From the NCBI RefSeq assembly GCF_022763345.1, contig NZ_JALEGS010000032.1:1-38541 (forward strand): a DNA stretch of 38,541 nt, given 5' to 3'. The notes beneath the pieces were generated by a model. The model ran no database searches. It was not told the DNA's origin and worked only from the letters and a program-made list of their open reading frames with translations. The position numbers and the translations under genes are program-made. The DNA comes from Phaeodactylibacter sp. (GTDB taxonomy: Bacteria > Bacteroidota > Bacteroidia > Chitinophagales > Saprospiraceae). Numbering within the stretch: the stretch's first letter is position 1; each line of letters opens with the position of its first letter. Of the stretch, positions 8,497-17,107 are shown one piece after another.

Positions 8497-9699
8497 ATGA
8501 AATATCCAACCATCCTTTTCCTGTTAATACTAAGTGTTGGCGCCAAAGCCCAGTTCTGCACCCCGGACAATCGATTTACTGAGGTAGATTACTTTTCCTC
8601 AGCGCAAATAGATTCTGTCACAAACCTCACTTATGCTTCGTATTTGGATAATCAGGGAAACCAACAAGACCTACTCCTCGATTTTTATTTTCCTGGTTTC
8701 CTGGAAGACAGCTTACCGAAAAGGCCATTCATTCTACTCCTTCATGGTGGAGGTTTTTTTGTCGGAAACAAAGGGTTGATGAGGGATAAATGTTTTGAGT
8801 TTGCCAAGAAAGGCTTTGTTGCAGCAACCATGAACTATCGGCTTGGTAATTTTCAAGAAGGAGATGTTCGATATAGAGCCCAGCAAGATGCACATTCGGC
8901 GATGAGGTTTGTTGTTGATCAAGCAGAAACCTACCGTATTGATACAACATGGTTATTTATTGGAGGAAGAAGTTCAGGGAGTATGGCAGCGCTCGGTTTA
9001 GCCTACCTTGACCAAAATGATTGGAATACCATTGACTCCTCATCGGTGAGTAATCTTGGTCTTTTAAATACTGCTGGCAATGATATAAATGATGAATTTA
9101 CCATTAAGGGGGTTTTCAATAACTGGGGCAATGTACAGTCAGCAGGCGTATCAGAGTCTGACCAAATTCCGATGATCGCTTTTCATGGTGAAAATGACCC
9201 TATTGTTCGGATCGATTCTTCTCAAATGGGAGACTGGGGTTCCAGAGTGCTTCACGAATATTTAGTTGCACAAGGTATCTGCAGTGATTTAACGGTTGAC
9301 CCTAATGGCGGACATGGGGTTTATGATAATCCTGAAGGGGCAAAATTTAGAGTACAAAAGACGAGCTGCTTTTTTAAGAGCATCTTCTGTGAAGATTGCA
9401 GCAGTGCATATGCTGAAGAAGCTGTCCCTGCTAACTGCGCTTCAGCAACCACTTCTACCGTCAATGTAGCTGTGGCTCAAAAGACCGAAGTCTTTCCTAA
9501 TCCGTCTACTAATGAGATAAACATCCTAACCGAGCCAAATTTTGATGGGTATTTTGAGATTTACAATCTGATAGGAGAACGGTTGCTACAATCTGTAGAC
9601 CATCAAATTGATATCCGTAGTTTTCATCCAGGGGCTTATATCCTAGTGAAGAGATATACAGATGGAAGGCTGGAGTCCTTTAAGCTTATTAAAAAATAA
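8497..9699 (+). CDS. Secreted alpha/beta hydrolase (esterase/lipase) with T9SS sorting domain
   Basis: A 400-residue exported esterase of the COG0657-like alpha/beta-hydrolase group. ATG 8497 gives MKYPTILFLLILSVGAKAQ as signal; an in-frame TTG four codons upstream (8485) is a less likely start. The oxyanion loop is LLLHGGGFF, the nucleophile is Ser159 in GGRSSG, Asp234 lies in FHGENDP and His273 in GGHGVYD. A cysteine-containing segment (CFFKSIFCEDCSS) precedes the T9SS type-A tail (EVFPNPSTNEINIL ... GAYILVKRYTDG, ending KLIKK). It resembles the minus-strand hydrolase at 14265-15527 in order of motifs, suggesting related surface enzymes. It stands alone on the plus strand, convergent with the copper-monooxygenase-like gene, and is AT-richer than the genes to its left. 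The substrate is unknown. Confidence 0.82.
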   Translation: MKYPTILFLLILSVGAKAQFCTPDNRFTEVDYFSSAQIDSVTNLTYASYLDNQGNQQDLLLDFYFPGFLEDSLPKRPFILLLHGGGFFVGNKGLMRDKCFEFAKKGFVAATMNYRLGNFQEGDVRYRAQQDAHSAMRFVVDQAETYRIDTTWLFIGGRSSGSMAALGLAYLDQNDWNTIDSSSVSNLGLLNTAGNDINDEFTIKGVFNNWGNVQSAGVSESDQIPMIAFHGENDPIVRIDSSQMGDWGSRVLHEYLVAQGICSDLTVDPNGGHGVYDNPEGAKFRVQKTSCFFKSIFCEDCSSAYAEEAVPANCASATTSTVNVAVAQKTEVFPNPSTNEINILTEPNFDGYFEIYNLIGERLLQSVDHQIDIRSFHPGAYILVKRYTDGRLESFKLIKK

Positions 9700-9895
9700 G
9701 GGATAGTTTTCAAGCGGGTGAGTTTTTGATAACCGAAGAACAAAAAAGGAAAGAGGTTTTTTTGATATACGGAAAGTATTAGTCAGCGTATTTCGGGTAA
9801 ATGATGAAAGAGAGGAGGTAAATACCATACTAGGGGGGTATCAAGCCGTAGCAAGTCCCAATTTGCTCATACTTGATCAACTTGCGGAACAATAC

Positions 9896-9940
9896 TTTCA
9901 GGCATTAGAGAGGCTAACATAGCCTCTCTAATGCCTGAAA
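9896..9940. terminator. Bidirectional terminator, 20-bp perfect stem
   Basis: A perfect 20-bp inverted repeat (left arm tttcaggcattagagaggct at 9896-9915) with a 5-nt loop (aacat). It lies between two convergent genes, 196 bp after the hydrolase stop and 57 bp after the stop of the minus-strand gene. The position and strength fit a shared terminator. No long T-run follows on either side, so a mobile-repeat origin is also possible. Confidence 0.7.
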
Positions 9941-9997
9941 TCGGCAAATTTTGTTTTTAGATAAACTCTACTGAATTGTACGGATGCTAGTGCTGAG

Positions 9998-11581
9998 TTA
10001 ATGCTTTACAAATTTTTGGCTTGCCCTAAAACCCATACCCTCCATTTGCAAAAAGTATAGCCCACTGCTTAAATTGAGGGTGGAGAAATTGATAAAGTGT
10101 TCTCCCGTATTAAAAAACTCTGATTGCCTGAGTGTCCTTACCCTTCTGCCATTTGCATCGTAGATGGTAAAGTTAATGGTCTGACCCTGCTCAACAAAGA
10201 ACTTCACACAAGCGAGCTCATTGACGGGGTTTGGACTTATAGCGTAAATTTTATTCGTTTTAGGCACAGTTTCCTCTATGCTGACTGTAGTTTCTACAAA
10301 TGTGGTGTTTTCATCGCCCTCTCTGTACGCTACATACCCAATCGGGAGGTAGTACATTTCATCCGTGGTGAGTTCCCCCCAGCTTACAAACTGGGGTGGG
10401 TTACTTGGATTCGATGGATTGTCCACCGTATTATCATAACTAGCTACGGCATGTACGACTGACCCTGCCGGAGCAACAATATACCGGTCAAAATAATAGG
10501 CGCCTTGCCAATTGAAATCCCATTCTGGAATCTTGATGAGATTCACGATCTCTCCATCAGGTTTTTCAAGCCATACTTCCCAAGAAACTCCGAGAAGGTG
10601 CATGTGTGGTGCAATGGTGACGAGGCTTATATCCTCTTCTACTTCATACTCTCCATGAAAAGTTCTGACGGTATTGGCAGGGATGAAAAATCCTTGACCA
10701 ATAACGCTTGGCAATGGGACCATGATATGACTTTCTACCTCCCGTTCTAGGGTTTCCTCCGTTTCGTCCATAAAGAATATATTAATCGACGATCTATCGG
10801 TTTCATTTACCGGCCATGGTGCATAGTGAACCTGCATAACTATATCGGCTCCTGCTTTCAATACCTGCCCTGTTCCATCCGGGAACCTTATTGGCTTTTG
10901 ACCAGGCACATATCCAGGGAATTGCTTTTGATTGAGTGTTTCTGCGATTCCTCCTCCTGTGAAACTTCCAAACCCATCGAAGCCATACTCAGGTGTAGCG
11001 GCATCATTTGCCGCAGCTAGACCTTCTGTATCTTCAAACAGCAAAGCATGATGGACGATTTTCGGGTTGCCAGGCCGAAACTCGATCGCTTTTATTATTT
11101 TGTCTTCCGGCAAGTCTGTGGGCAAGACGAAATATCGGTAGTCATCCTCATAATCCCCTTCATGAAGCCATTCCTCCGCCATTTCCAATACCAAATCTGG
11201 TGTGCCTAATACTGAACCATCTGGAAAATCCGGAAAGAGGGGTTCTTCGTTTTCATTTCCTCTAGGCATTCCTGCATCTACCCATTCCGCAATTAGGCTG
11301 ATTTCTTCCTCCGTCAGGTAGTTTTCTCCCAAAAAACTGGAATATTCAGAATCTGCTTGCCAGGGAGGCATGATTTTATTGGAGGTCACAAATTTGATCA
11401 TTTCTCCCCAGGGGACTACTTCTTCATAGCTTGTTAAAGCCATTGGTCCAACCTCTCCTGGCCGATGACAAGAAGAGCAGTTTTGATATATGATATCGGC
11501 TATATCAGAAGCGTATGTTACCTGCGCGTATCCAGTAGAATACCCCAAAAACATCAGGAGTAGTGTAAACTTATAATTCAT
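9998..11581 (-). CDS. Cytochrome c / copper type II monooxygenase-like T9SS protein
   Basis: A 527-residue exported protein. After a signal peptide ending in GYAQ comes a short cytochrome c region with the haem motif CSSCH (Cys35, Cys38, His39). A copper type II, ascorbate-dependent monooxygenase-like domain follows (peptidylglycine hydroxylase fold). Candidate copper ligands are in place: His177-His178 (VHH), His252 (VHYAPW), His326 and His328 (HMH), and Met409 in TDEMYYLPIGY, which resembles the DEM-LYIMYY copper-M site of PHM. A T9SS type-A domain ends the protein (ISPNPVNELACVKF ... SGLYFLQMEG). The redoxin-like gene lies 12 bp upstream on the same strand, so they are surely co-transcribed. 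It is predicted to be a secreted copper/haem oxidoreductase. The hydroxylated substrate is unknown, and true monooxygenase activity is not shown for most such bacterial proteins. Confidence 0.82.
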   Translation of the reverse strand: MNYKFTLLLMFLGYSTGYAQVTYASDIADIIYQNCSSCHRPGEVGPMALTSYEEVVPWGEMIKFVTSNKIMPPWQADSEYSSFLGENYLTEEEISLIAEWVDAGMPRGNENEEPLFPDFPDGSVLGTPDLVLEMAEEWLHEGDYEDDYRYFVLPTDLPEDKIIKAIEFRPGNPKIVHHALLFEDTEGLAAANDAATPEYGFDGFGSFTGGGIAETLNQKQFPGYVPGQKPIRFPDGTGQVLKAGADIVMQVHYAPWPVNETDRSSINIFFMDETEETLEREVESHIMVPLPSVIGQGFFIPANTVRTFHGEYEVEEDISLVTIAPHMHLLGVSWEVWLEKPDGEIVNLIKIPEWDFNWQGAYYFDRYIVAPAGSVVHAVASYDNTVDNPSNPSNPPQFVSWGELTTDEMYYLPIGYVAYREGDENTTFVETTVSIEETVPKTNKIYAISPNPVNELACVKFFVEQGQTINFTIYDANGRRVRTLRQSEFFNTGEHFINFSTLNLSSGLYFLQMEGMGFRASQKFVKH

Positions 11582-11593
11582 TTCCTATTCAAT

Positions 11594-12103
11594 TTAGTGG
11601 TTGATGTAGCAGCCTATGGCTTGAGTTTCTTTAATTTTAATTTCCTTCTGGTTAAGGATGCTCTCTAAGGCAGTCCTTAGATCATAGGAGGTGACTACTC
11701 GCCTCCTGACGCCTACACTTGCGAAAGAGTTGTTTATTCTGCCTCGGTATAAGAGTTGCTGGTTCTTTTCATCGTAAACTACAACCTCAGGAGCTATCGT
11801 CGCGCCATAAAAATTTGCATTACGTTTGTCGTAGTCTGAAAAGCATGGAATAGCGATGCCGTAGTCTTCCTTGAACACTTCGATTTTCTCTTCTGTAGAT
11901 GAAGTACTGGGGAAGTAGCAGTTGTAGTTTAATTGCTCTTGATTAAAATGATCAGAGACATAATTGATTTCACTTGTCATATTCTGGCTAATCCGACATT
12001 CATCAATAAGAAAAAAGTTTACAGAAATACTATCGGAGTAATCCTGAGCCTTTATGCAGGCAATATTTACGACAAGTGCGACAGTGACAATTATTCTTTT
12101 CAT
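11594..12103 (-). CDS. Redoxin-like exported protein, partner of the copper monooxygenase-like gene
   Basis: A 169-residue protein with signal peptide (MKRIIVTVALVVNIACIKAQ) from ATG at 12103; the frame is open upstream but adds no credible signal. The body is a thioredoxin-fold redoxin: FFLIDECRISQNM in the active-site region, a cis-Pro-type segment TIAPEVVVYD, then YRGRINNSF, YDLRTALESIL and a C-terminal ETQAIGCYI. That last set is familiar from redoxin domains that, in other bacteria, are fused in front of cytochrome c plus copper-monooxygenase-like modules (from memory of the family). Only one cysteine (DEC) sits at the usual CxxC position, so a dithiol oxidoreductase role is doubtful. 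The next gene follows after 12 bp. It may deliver reductant or metal to its partner in the periplasm. Confidence 0.72.
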   Translation of the reverse strand: MKRIIVTVALVVNIACIKAQDYSDSISVNFFLIDECRISQNMTSEINYVSDHFNQEQLNYNCYFPSTSSTEEKIEVFKEDYGIAIPCFSDYDKRNANFYGATIAPEVVVYDEKNQQLLYRGRINNSFASVGVRRRVVTSYDLRTALESILNQKEIKIKETQAIGCYINH

Positions 12104-12220
12104 AGGTTGAATTTTCAGTATTCTGACTGAGTTTGCACCAGAAATAAAAGATAAAAAATTAATGCGCTTTCCCTTTTGTTGGCTCAAAAAAATCGATAAT
12201 TAATGATGCAAGGCCTCCCT

Positions 12221-12245
12221 AAGAGATGCTATGTTAGCATCTTTT
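12221..12245 (-). terminator. Hairpin downstream of the desaturase fusion gene
   Basis: Arms agatgcta and tagcatct with loop tgt, extended by one wobble and two A-T pairs to about 11 bp. It lies 61 bp past the stop of the minus-strand desaturase gene and would end its transcript before the redoxin gene. A T-run follows on the plus strand, so the direction is not certain. Confidence 0.5.
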
Positions 12246-12305
12246 AATGTCCTGTAGAACAAGTCTGCTGAGTGCTGATTAGGAATGACCAAGCAAGTAT
12301 GTAAA

Positions 12306-13478
12306 TCAAAGCCTGTATAGTGTTTTGCTGCCCGTAAGCATACCATACTTCGCATTTACCCTCAGGGTGTTGGCATTCTCCAATACCAGTGTTGCAGAAA
12401 GTGTTTTATTCTTCTTTGGTGCAAAGATCGTCCCGCAACAATATTTTGTTGGGCTTTCTTTTTTAAAGTTCCTCATCAAAATAACCTGCCCATTGGCTTG
12501 TAATTTTCGGTTGTCTTCCTCATTTCCTGTTTCGATCAACTGGCCATAATAAAGACCCTCTTTTTCGTAAATACGTATGACAGCCCCGTTGTCGAGGAAT
12601 TTCCATTTTCCTTCAACCCCTTTTTGGGAAGACGTTGCAGATAAAGCAGAAAGGGCAAGGATTAGAAGTATAACAGGGATTGCGCCACTTGTCCAACTTG
12701 TAGTAGGTGGAGTAGTTTGTTTAAATCTGCGTTTTTGAATTCGGTCGTATTCTTTGACGTAATCAGGGTGTTCTGTTCCCATCATTCTGTCCCAGAACCG
12801 AAAATACAGCCCATAGTTGCCATGGAATTTGGCATGGTGCAAATTGTGATGTGTAGAAGTGTTTAGCATTTCAAATAGGAGGGAACGTCTGAACCACTTT
12901 GGCGCAATTTCAAAGCCAAGGTGTCCGTAAACATTTATCATGAAGCTCGAAAATGCAAATAAAATCAAGGCGATGGGATGTATCGGGATCAGTAGTAGGA
13001 TTAATGGAGCGACCATGCCTTCGATCACTGCTTCCAGGAAATGGAAGGAGTAGGAAGCCCATGGCGACGGGTTTACAGATTTGTGGTGGACCAAATGAAC
13101 CCTTTTATACAAGCTTGGATGATGGACGGCCCGGTGCATCCAGTAGAAATAAGTATCGTGAATAAGTAAAGCCAACAACACGCTTACTGGAACCCACCAT
13201 AGGGGATAGTCTGATAGTTTATCATAAAACTGGGTATACTTTTTCAGGGGTGTTTGCAAAATTAACAAGCCTACGCCCGCCAGTACGAAGGTCGTCTGCA
13301 AAGAGTGGAGAATCTCCCTGATAAAGTCTTTCCGCTTTGCCAGCTTCAATTGAATTTTGTTTTTGGAAAAGGCGTCGGGGAATAGGATGTAAAATATAAG
13401 AAAGGGTATTCCCGCGAATAGAAAATACCGGGAGATGTTTAAAATGATCGGGATGAAGTACTGAAAATTATCTTGCAT
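12306..13478 (-). CDS. Sterol desaturase/fatty acid hydroxylase fused to DUF2147-like domain
   Basis: A 390-residue membrane protein. The N-terminal ~245 residues have several membrane helices and the histidine clusters of the fatty acid hydroxylase/sterol desaturase superfamily, which bind a di-iron centre: H107...H115, HRAVHH (115-120), HLVHH (128-132) and HHNLHH (210-215). It would hydroxylate or desaturate a lipid (sterol, carotenoid or fatty acid) in the membrane. Residues about 265-283 form another hydrophobic helix, and from about 288 to the end the sequence resembles DUF2147: GKWKFLDNGAVIRIYE, YYGQLIE, CCGTIFAPKKNKTLSA, LRVNAKYGMLTGSKTLYRL. DUF2147 proteins normally stand alone behind a signal peptide, so the helix at 265-283 could be the former signal. 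The fusion is in one uninterrupted frame. Confidence 0.78.
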   Translation of the reverse strand: MQDNFQYFIPIILNISRYFLFAGIPFLIFYILFPDAFSKNKIQLKLAKRKDFIREILHSLQTTFVLAGVGLLILQTPLKKYTQFYDKLSDYPLWWVPVSVLLALLIHDTYFYWMHRAVHHPSLYKRVHLVHHKSVNPSPWASYSFHFLEAVIEGMVAPLILLLIPIHPIALILFAFSSFMINVYGHLGFEIAPKWFRRSLLFEMLNTSTHHNLHHAKFHGNYGLYFRFWDRMMGTEHPDYVKEYDRIQKRRFKQTTPPTTSWTSGAIPVILLILALSALSATSSQKGVEGKWKFLDNGAVIRIYEKEGLYYGQLIETGNEEDNRKLQANGQVILMRNFKKESPTKYCCGTIFAPKKNKTLSATLVLENANTLRVNAKYGMLTGSKTLYRL

Positions 13479-13558
13479 GGCTTTATCTTTTTGACTTTCG
13501 ATTTATTGTTCCTGCAGCTGAATCCAGAATGAAGTGCTTGTTGGTGTAACCAGATGGG

Positions 13559-13594
13559 CAATCCACCACCCCTTTTTATCAGGGTGGTGGATTG
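13559..13594 (-). terminator. Terminator of the small exported-protein gene
   Basis: A perfect 13-bp inverted repeat (arm caatccaccaccc at 13559-13571) with a 10-nt loop, directly after the stop codon (13600-13602) of the minus-strand gene. No long T-run follows, but the position suits a terminator. Confidence 0.6.
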
Positions 13595-13599
13595 TGTCA

Positions 13600-14106
13600 C
13601 TAAGGTTTGGTCATCACTTCCGGTAGATTGTCCGCGGAAACTTCATTCCCGGACTCATCGGTGTAGACCGCCAGCTTCTGGGCACCTTTACGCAACCGCA
13701 AACGGTAGAAAACGTCATCTGTCGGCAATGTTATGATCTGCTCTCCGCTCTCCAGGGTATATCCAGAATAATTGGCTGCCGCAGCGTCTTGAATAGCCGT
13801 CGGTAGCTGCGAACCGCTGAAGTAGGTGGTTGCAGTAGTACCTACGCCATTGGTGTAATATCTCGCCCGTGCTTTTTGACCATCGTTTTGAAAATTGGCG
13901 ATGTAGCGTTCCGCGGATTCACTCTGTCCTTCTACGGTTTGCTTTTCCCACACATTGACGTTGATGCCCGGGAAGTAGGAGGCCTGACTACTGATTACAT
14001 CCGCCGGTACATCATCTGCATTGACGGGTTGGACAGTCACGCCAACTTGAGCGTGTACTGCGAAGGTTGAGGCAATAAAAACTAGGATGAAAAATAGGTT
14101 TTTCAT
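13600..14106 (-). CDS. Small exported protein, possibly PepSY-like
   Basis: A 168-residue protein from ATG 14106 with a signal peptide (MKNLFFILVFIASTFAVHAQ). The in-frame extension upstream is not signal-like. The body has aromatic and short beta segments that seem to repeat: PGINVNVWEK ... YIANFQNDGQKARARYYTNG, then IQDAAAANYSGYTLESGEQI ... FYRLRLRKGAQKLAVYTDESGNEV. This resembles the PepSY-like (BLIP-like) periplasmic proteins common in Bacteroidota, but the match is from pattern only. No catalytic residues or lipobox are seen and no T9SS tail is present. It is flanked by its own terminator and stands alone. Confidence 0.65.
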   Translation of the reverse strand: MKNLFFILVFIASTFAVHAQVGVTVQPVNADDVPADVISSQASYFPGINVNVWEKQTVEGQSESAERYIANFQNDGQKARARYYTNGVGTTATTYFSGSQLPTAIQDAAAANYSGYTLESGEQIITLPTDDVFYRLRLRKGAQKLAVYTDESGNEVSADNLPEVMTKP

Positions 14107-14264
14107 GATTGAAAATATTTGAAGGTGAAAAAATATGGAATAAAGGAAAGTTGGTGGAGGGTTGCTTCTTTTTGCGTAAATGCGCTGTGTTTGAGTAATC
14201 AAACATTTGAGCAGTGAAAATAAGCAAGCCAGGCTAAAGCTTTGGTAATAAGGAATACCATCCT

Positions 14265-15527
14265 TTAGTGGACTATGATTTTCTTAGATAACTGTTTAGA
14301 TGTGCCTTTGGAGTAAGCTTTTATAAAGTAAACCCCTTTCGGCAAATCCAGGGCTAAATAATTTCTTCCTTGATGAATCCGTGGATCGAAAAAGACCCCT
14401 CTGCCTAGGTTGTCAAAAATCGAAAGGCTATAATCTTGATCTGCAATCAATTGTACAAAGAAGTTCCCGTTGTTTGGATTGGGAAAGACCTCAAAAGGCA
14501 AACGATCATGGCTAACCTTTCCATTGTGGGGCCTTTCATTTGTTGATGTCACATTATCACATGCCAAGTCATATAGGAAATCTCTTACAAACGAGATCGT
14601 GGTATCCATATAGACCTCAGCTTCATTGGGTGGATTCAAGACAAAGGGAGTATGGCCTGCACCTTGAAAGGTATAAAAATCATTGATGATATTGTATTCA
14701 TCCAGCCTAGGGTGTATTACAGCGCTTCCATCGACCTCTAAGCCGATATCCAAAATCGTAATCGTTCCGGAGCCGTAGGGGACAACACCGTCTTCTGTAC
14801 CGTGCATACTGACAATTGGAGTAGTCACCTCAGGGTTGATCAAGTCAACATCTAATAGCATACCACAAAGGCTAATTACACCAGCAACATTTTCAGAATA
14901 GCCCTCATTCCCGCTGTTACCGGACAACCCCTGATTTTCATCAAAATATTCCTGCATTTCAAAGGGGATTTCGGATTCATCCAGATGGACGATATGCAAT
15001 GCGGTAACCGCACCAGCGGACACCCCTCCGATATAAATTCTTGATGTGTCAATTCTGTACTGGTTTGATGTAGCTGCATCCTTATAAAAGAATCGAATGG
15101 CAGCACGCATATCGTGTATGGCCTTTGCCACCGCTTCATAAGAGTTCTCTATATCGTTGTTCATAATGAGGTCCGTAGATAGCCGGTAATCTATCGCAGC
15201 TGTTACGTATCCACGTTTAGCAAATGAACTACTTAGCGCTATCATATCGGGGCTAGTCTTAGAGCCAAAAACAAACCCACCCCCAAACGCCCAAATAATT
15301 AGCGGTCGAGCACTAAGTGTGTCATCATTGGGCTGGTAGATGTCCATGAACAATTCCTGAACATTATTGGGGTCTAAGGGAGTTGGCTGCAGGTTCTCTC
15401 CAAATTTGATATTAGAGATTTGGGTGTAGCCAAACACTTCCTCATAATACCGCTGATTGTCACACTCCTGAGCATACAACTTCCACATAGAAAGGAATAG
15501 CAGGAAGAAAAGCATTGGGTTTTTCAT
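14265..15527 (-). CDS. Secreted alpha/beta hydrolase (carboxylesterase) with T9SS sorting domain
   Basis: A 420-residue exported esterase. The signal peptide is MKNPMLFFLLFLSMWKLYAQ. The oxyanion region reads IIWAFGGGFVFGS (HGGG-type with F in place of H), the nucleophile is Ser170 in GGVSAGA, Asp246 lies in SMHGTEDG and His292 in GAGHTPF. The C-terminal T9SS type-A domain reads EVFPNPNNGNFFVQL ... LPKGVYFIKAYSKG, ending KKIIVH. It lies 45 bp behind the lipoprotein gene on the same strand, so the two are probably one operon. It has the same plan as the hydrolase at 8497-9699. The enzyme acts outside the cell on an unknown ester. Confidence 0.83.
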   Translation of the reverse strand: MKNPMLFFLLFLSMWKLYAQECDNQRYYEEVFGYTQISNIKFGENLQPTPLDPNNVQELFMDIYQPNDDTLSARPLIIWAFGGGFVFGSKTSPDMIALSSSFAKRGYVTAAIDYRLSTDLIMNNDIENSYEAVAKAIHDMRAAIRFFYKDAATSNQYRIDTSRIYIGGVSAGAVTALHIVHLDESEIPFEMQEYFDENQGLSGNSGNEGYSENVAGVISLCGMLLDVDLINPEVTTPIVSMHGTEDGVVPYGSGTITILDIGLEVDGSAVIHPRLDEYNIINDFYTFQGAGHTPFVLNPPNEAEVYMDTTISFVRDFLYDLACDNVTSTNERPHNGKVSHDRLPFEVFPNPNNGNFFVQLIADQDYSLSIFDNLGRGVFFDPRIHQGRNYLALDLPKGVYFIKAYSKGTSKQLSKKIIVH

Positions 15528-15572
15528 GTCTTTTGAATTTAGTGAAAGTTAGTTGTTGAGCTTGAGAGGTTT

Positions 15573-16295
15573 TTAGTTCCAGTCAATTTGGTAAGTAGTG
15601 CCATTGATGGTTAGGGTGGCTGTATTTCCGCCGTTAAAAACAATAGTGCCCTCGAAGGAAAAAGTCTCGTCGGAAGTAGAACCTGTCCATGAAAGGATGG
15701 CGTTGCCGGATTCAATTTCAAAGTCTTGCTTGCTTATTTGGAGGGTGCTGAGGGTGGCAGTCAGGGTACTGCTAATATTCTTTTGCTCCATGAAATTGAG
15801 TGCTTGTGTTCCGGTCTGACTATAGTCACCGTTAATATTCATGGTTAAGGATGACGGCTGCAAGTTTGTAGCATTCCCAGTAAAATTGCCATTGTCATCG
15901 GATTCAATTCTTGAGCTGCTGTACATGCTCTCCGTCAAGATAGAAAAGGTAGCGGTTTGGGGTATTTCAACTGCATTACAGGTCATTTCATAAGAAAGCT
16001 CAGACGTGTAGGATGCCTGTATTTTAGCCCCTTGAAAGTCTTCTTCAATCGTGCTGCTGTAGAGCGTATCGCATAGCTCGCCAGAAGTAACCGCTGTAAC
16101 TAATTGTTCTACAATATCTTCGATATTGGTAACCAATCCTCCTGCATTAGCCTGAAGGCTTGCCTCAATAATCTCTGCAGCATCACTTTCGGATATGTTT
16201 TCTATGGTTTCGTCTGTTTTCTCGCAGGAAGTGAACAGCAAAACGGGAAAGGAAAAAACTACAATTGAGATAAGTACTTTGAATTTTGTCATCAT
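15573..16295 (-). CDS. Lipoprotein of unknown function
   Basis: A 240-residue predicted lipoprotein with the lipobox LLFTSC (Cys24) followed by EKTDE. Two adjacent ATG codons (16295, 16292) could start it. The body begins with an acidic helix (SESDAAEIIEASL) and a cysteine pair (GELCDTLY ... YEMTCNAVE), then becomes beta-rich and rich in Ser/Thr/Asn, ending TATLTINGTTYQIDWN. I recognise no family. It lies first in a likely operon with the T9SS esterase, 45 bp apart, and behind the Crp/Fnr-type gene, 83 bp apart. It probably sits on the outer membrane or in the periplasm. Confidence 0.75.
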   Translation of the reverse strand: MMTKFKVLISIVVFSFPVLLFTSCEKTDETIENISESDAAEIIEASLQANAGGLVTNIEDIVEQLVTAVTSGELCDTLYSSTIEEDFQGAKIQASYTSELSYEMTCNAVEIPQTATFSILTESMYSSSRIESDDNGNFTGNATNLQPSSLTMNINGDYSQTGTQALNFMEQKNISSTLTATLSTLQISKQDFEIESGNAILSWTGSTSDETFSFEGTIVFNGGNTATLTINGTTYQIDWN

Positions 16296-16378
16296 AATCT
16301 TTTAATGATTAGTAATGACACAAAAATGGAGGGTTTGAAGGAGGAATGGATTAACAAAAGATAATTTAGCTACAGGTA

Positions 16379-16969
16379 TCAGCTTTTTTTTGAAGCTACG
16401 CGTTTTCTTATCCGGCTTAGGGATACCGGAGTAATACCAAGTACATTGGCTAAGTATTTATTAGGCACTCTATTTGAAATGTCAGGATTGGTACGTATAA
16501 AATCTAAATAGCGCTCTTCCGGGGAGAGCAGCAAGAAAGAATCGATTCGTTGCAACGCCTCCTTTAATGTATTTTGAAGAATGATTACTCTATTCGCTTC
16601 AAGTTTGGGGTTGTTTTTAATGATGGTTTGTACTTTATCATAGTCAATTTTAAAAACCTCAGTCGGTTCTAATGTTTCAAAGTATTGTAGCGCAGGCTCA
16701 TCAAATAAGATTAAATTTGGGCTGGCAAAAGCTTGGTCTTCCCACCGAAACATAGTCGTTATTTCCTCGCCCTTTTCCGTAACTCTAAATCCCCTAACCA
16801 GCCCTTTGCGCACCCAAAAAACTTCCTTTCTTAATTGCCCTTCCTTTATAAGCAACTCTCCAGGAGCAAATGATACAGCTTTTGAATTTTTCAGCAAGTC
16901 TTGTATATCTGAAAAACTCAAATCCCTCCCGAGTTTATAAAGTTGTTTTAGCTTTTGAAAATCAATCAT
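16379..16969 (-). CDS. Crp/Fnr-family transcriptional regulator
   Basis: A 196-residue regulator from ATG 16969; an upstream in-frame ATG would add 24 residues that look non-coding. The N-terminal cyclic-nucleotide-binding-type beta-barrel is visible (AVSFAPGELLIKEGQ ... VFWVRKGLVRGFRVTEKGEEITTMFRWED). A long dimer helix (LEANRVIILQNTLKEALQRIDSFL) and the C-terminal winged helix-turn-helix (NKYLANVLGITPVSLSRIRKRV) follow. This is the usual Bacteroidota type that lacks the classical cAMP-binding RxS set. It lies upstream of, and in the same direction as, the lipoprotein-esterase pair, which it may control; this is inference from position. Confidence 0.85.
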   Translation of the reverse strand: MIDFQKLKQLYKLGRDLSFSDIQDLLKNSKAVSFAPGELLIKEGQLRKEVFWVRKGLVRGFRVTEKGEEITTMFRWEDQAFASPNLILFDEPALQYFETLEPTEVFKIDYDKVQTIIKNNPKLEANRVIILQNTLKEALQRIDSFLLLSPEERYLDFIRTNPDISNRVPNKYLANVLGITPVSLSRIRKRVASKKS

Positions 16970-17107
16970 TCTGAATCGTGATTTTTTAGTGCCCAGACGG
17001 GCAGGCTTGCCATAGTAAGCAGTGCAGGTTAGGAGTAACATAGGCGCTTTGTATGCGCATATTGTTGCTAAAGATAGCGACTTATTCTTAGATAGCGATT
17101 TCTATTT

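Noticed and set aside
16970..17041. N-terminal extension of the Crp/Fnr-type regulator
   Set aside because: The 24 extra residues do not resemble the family start, whereas MIDFQKLKQLYKLG at 16969 does.
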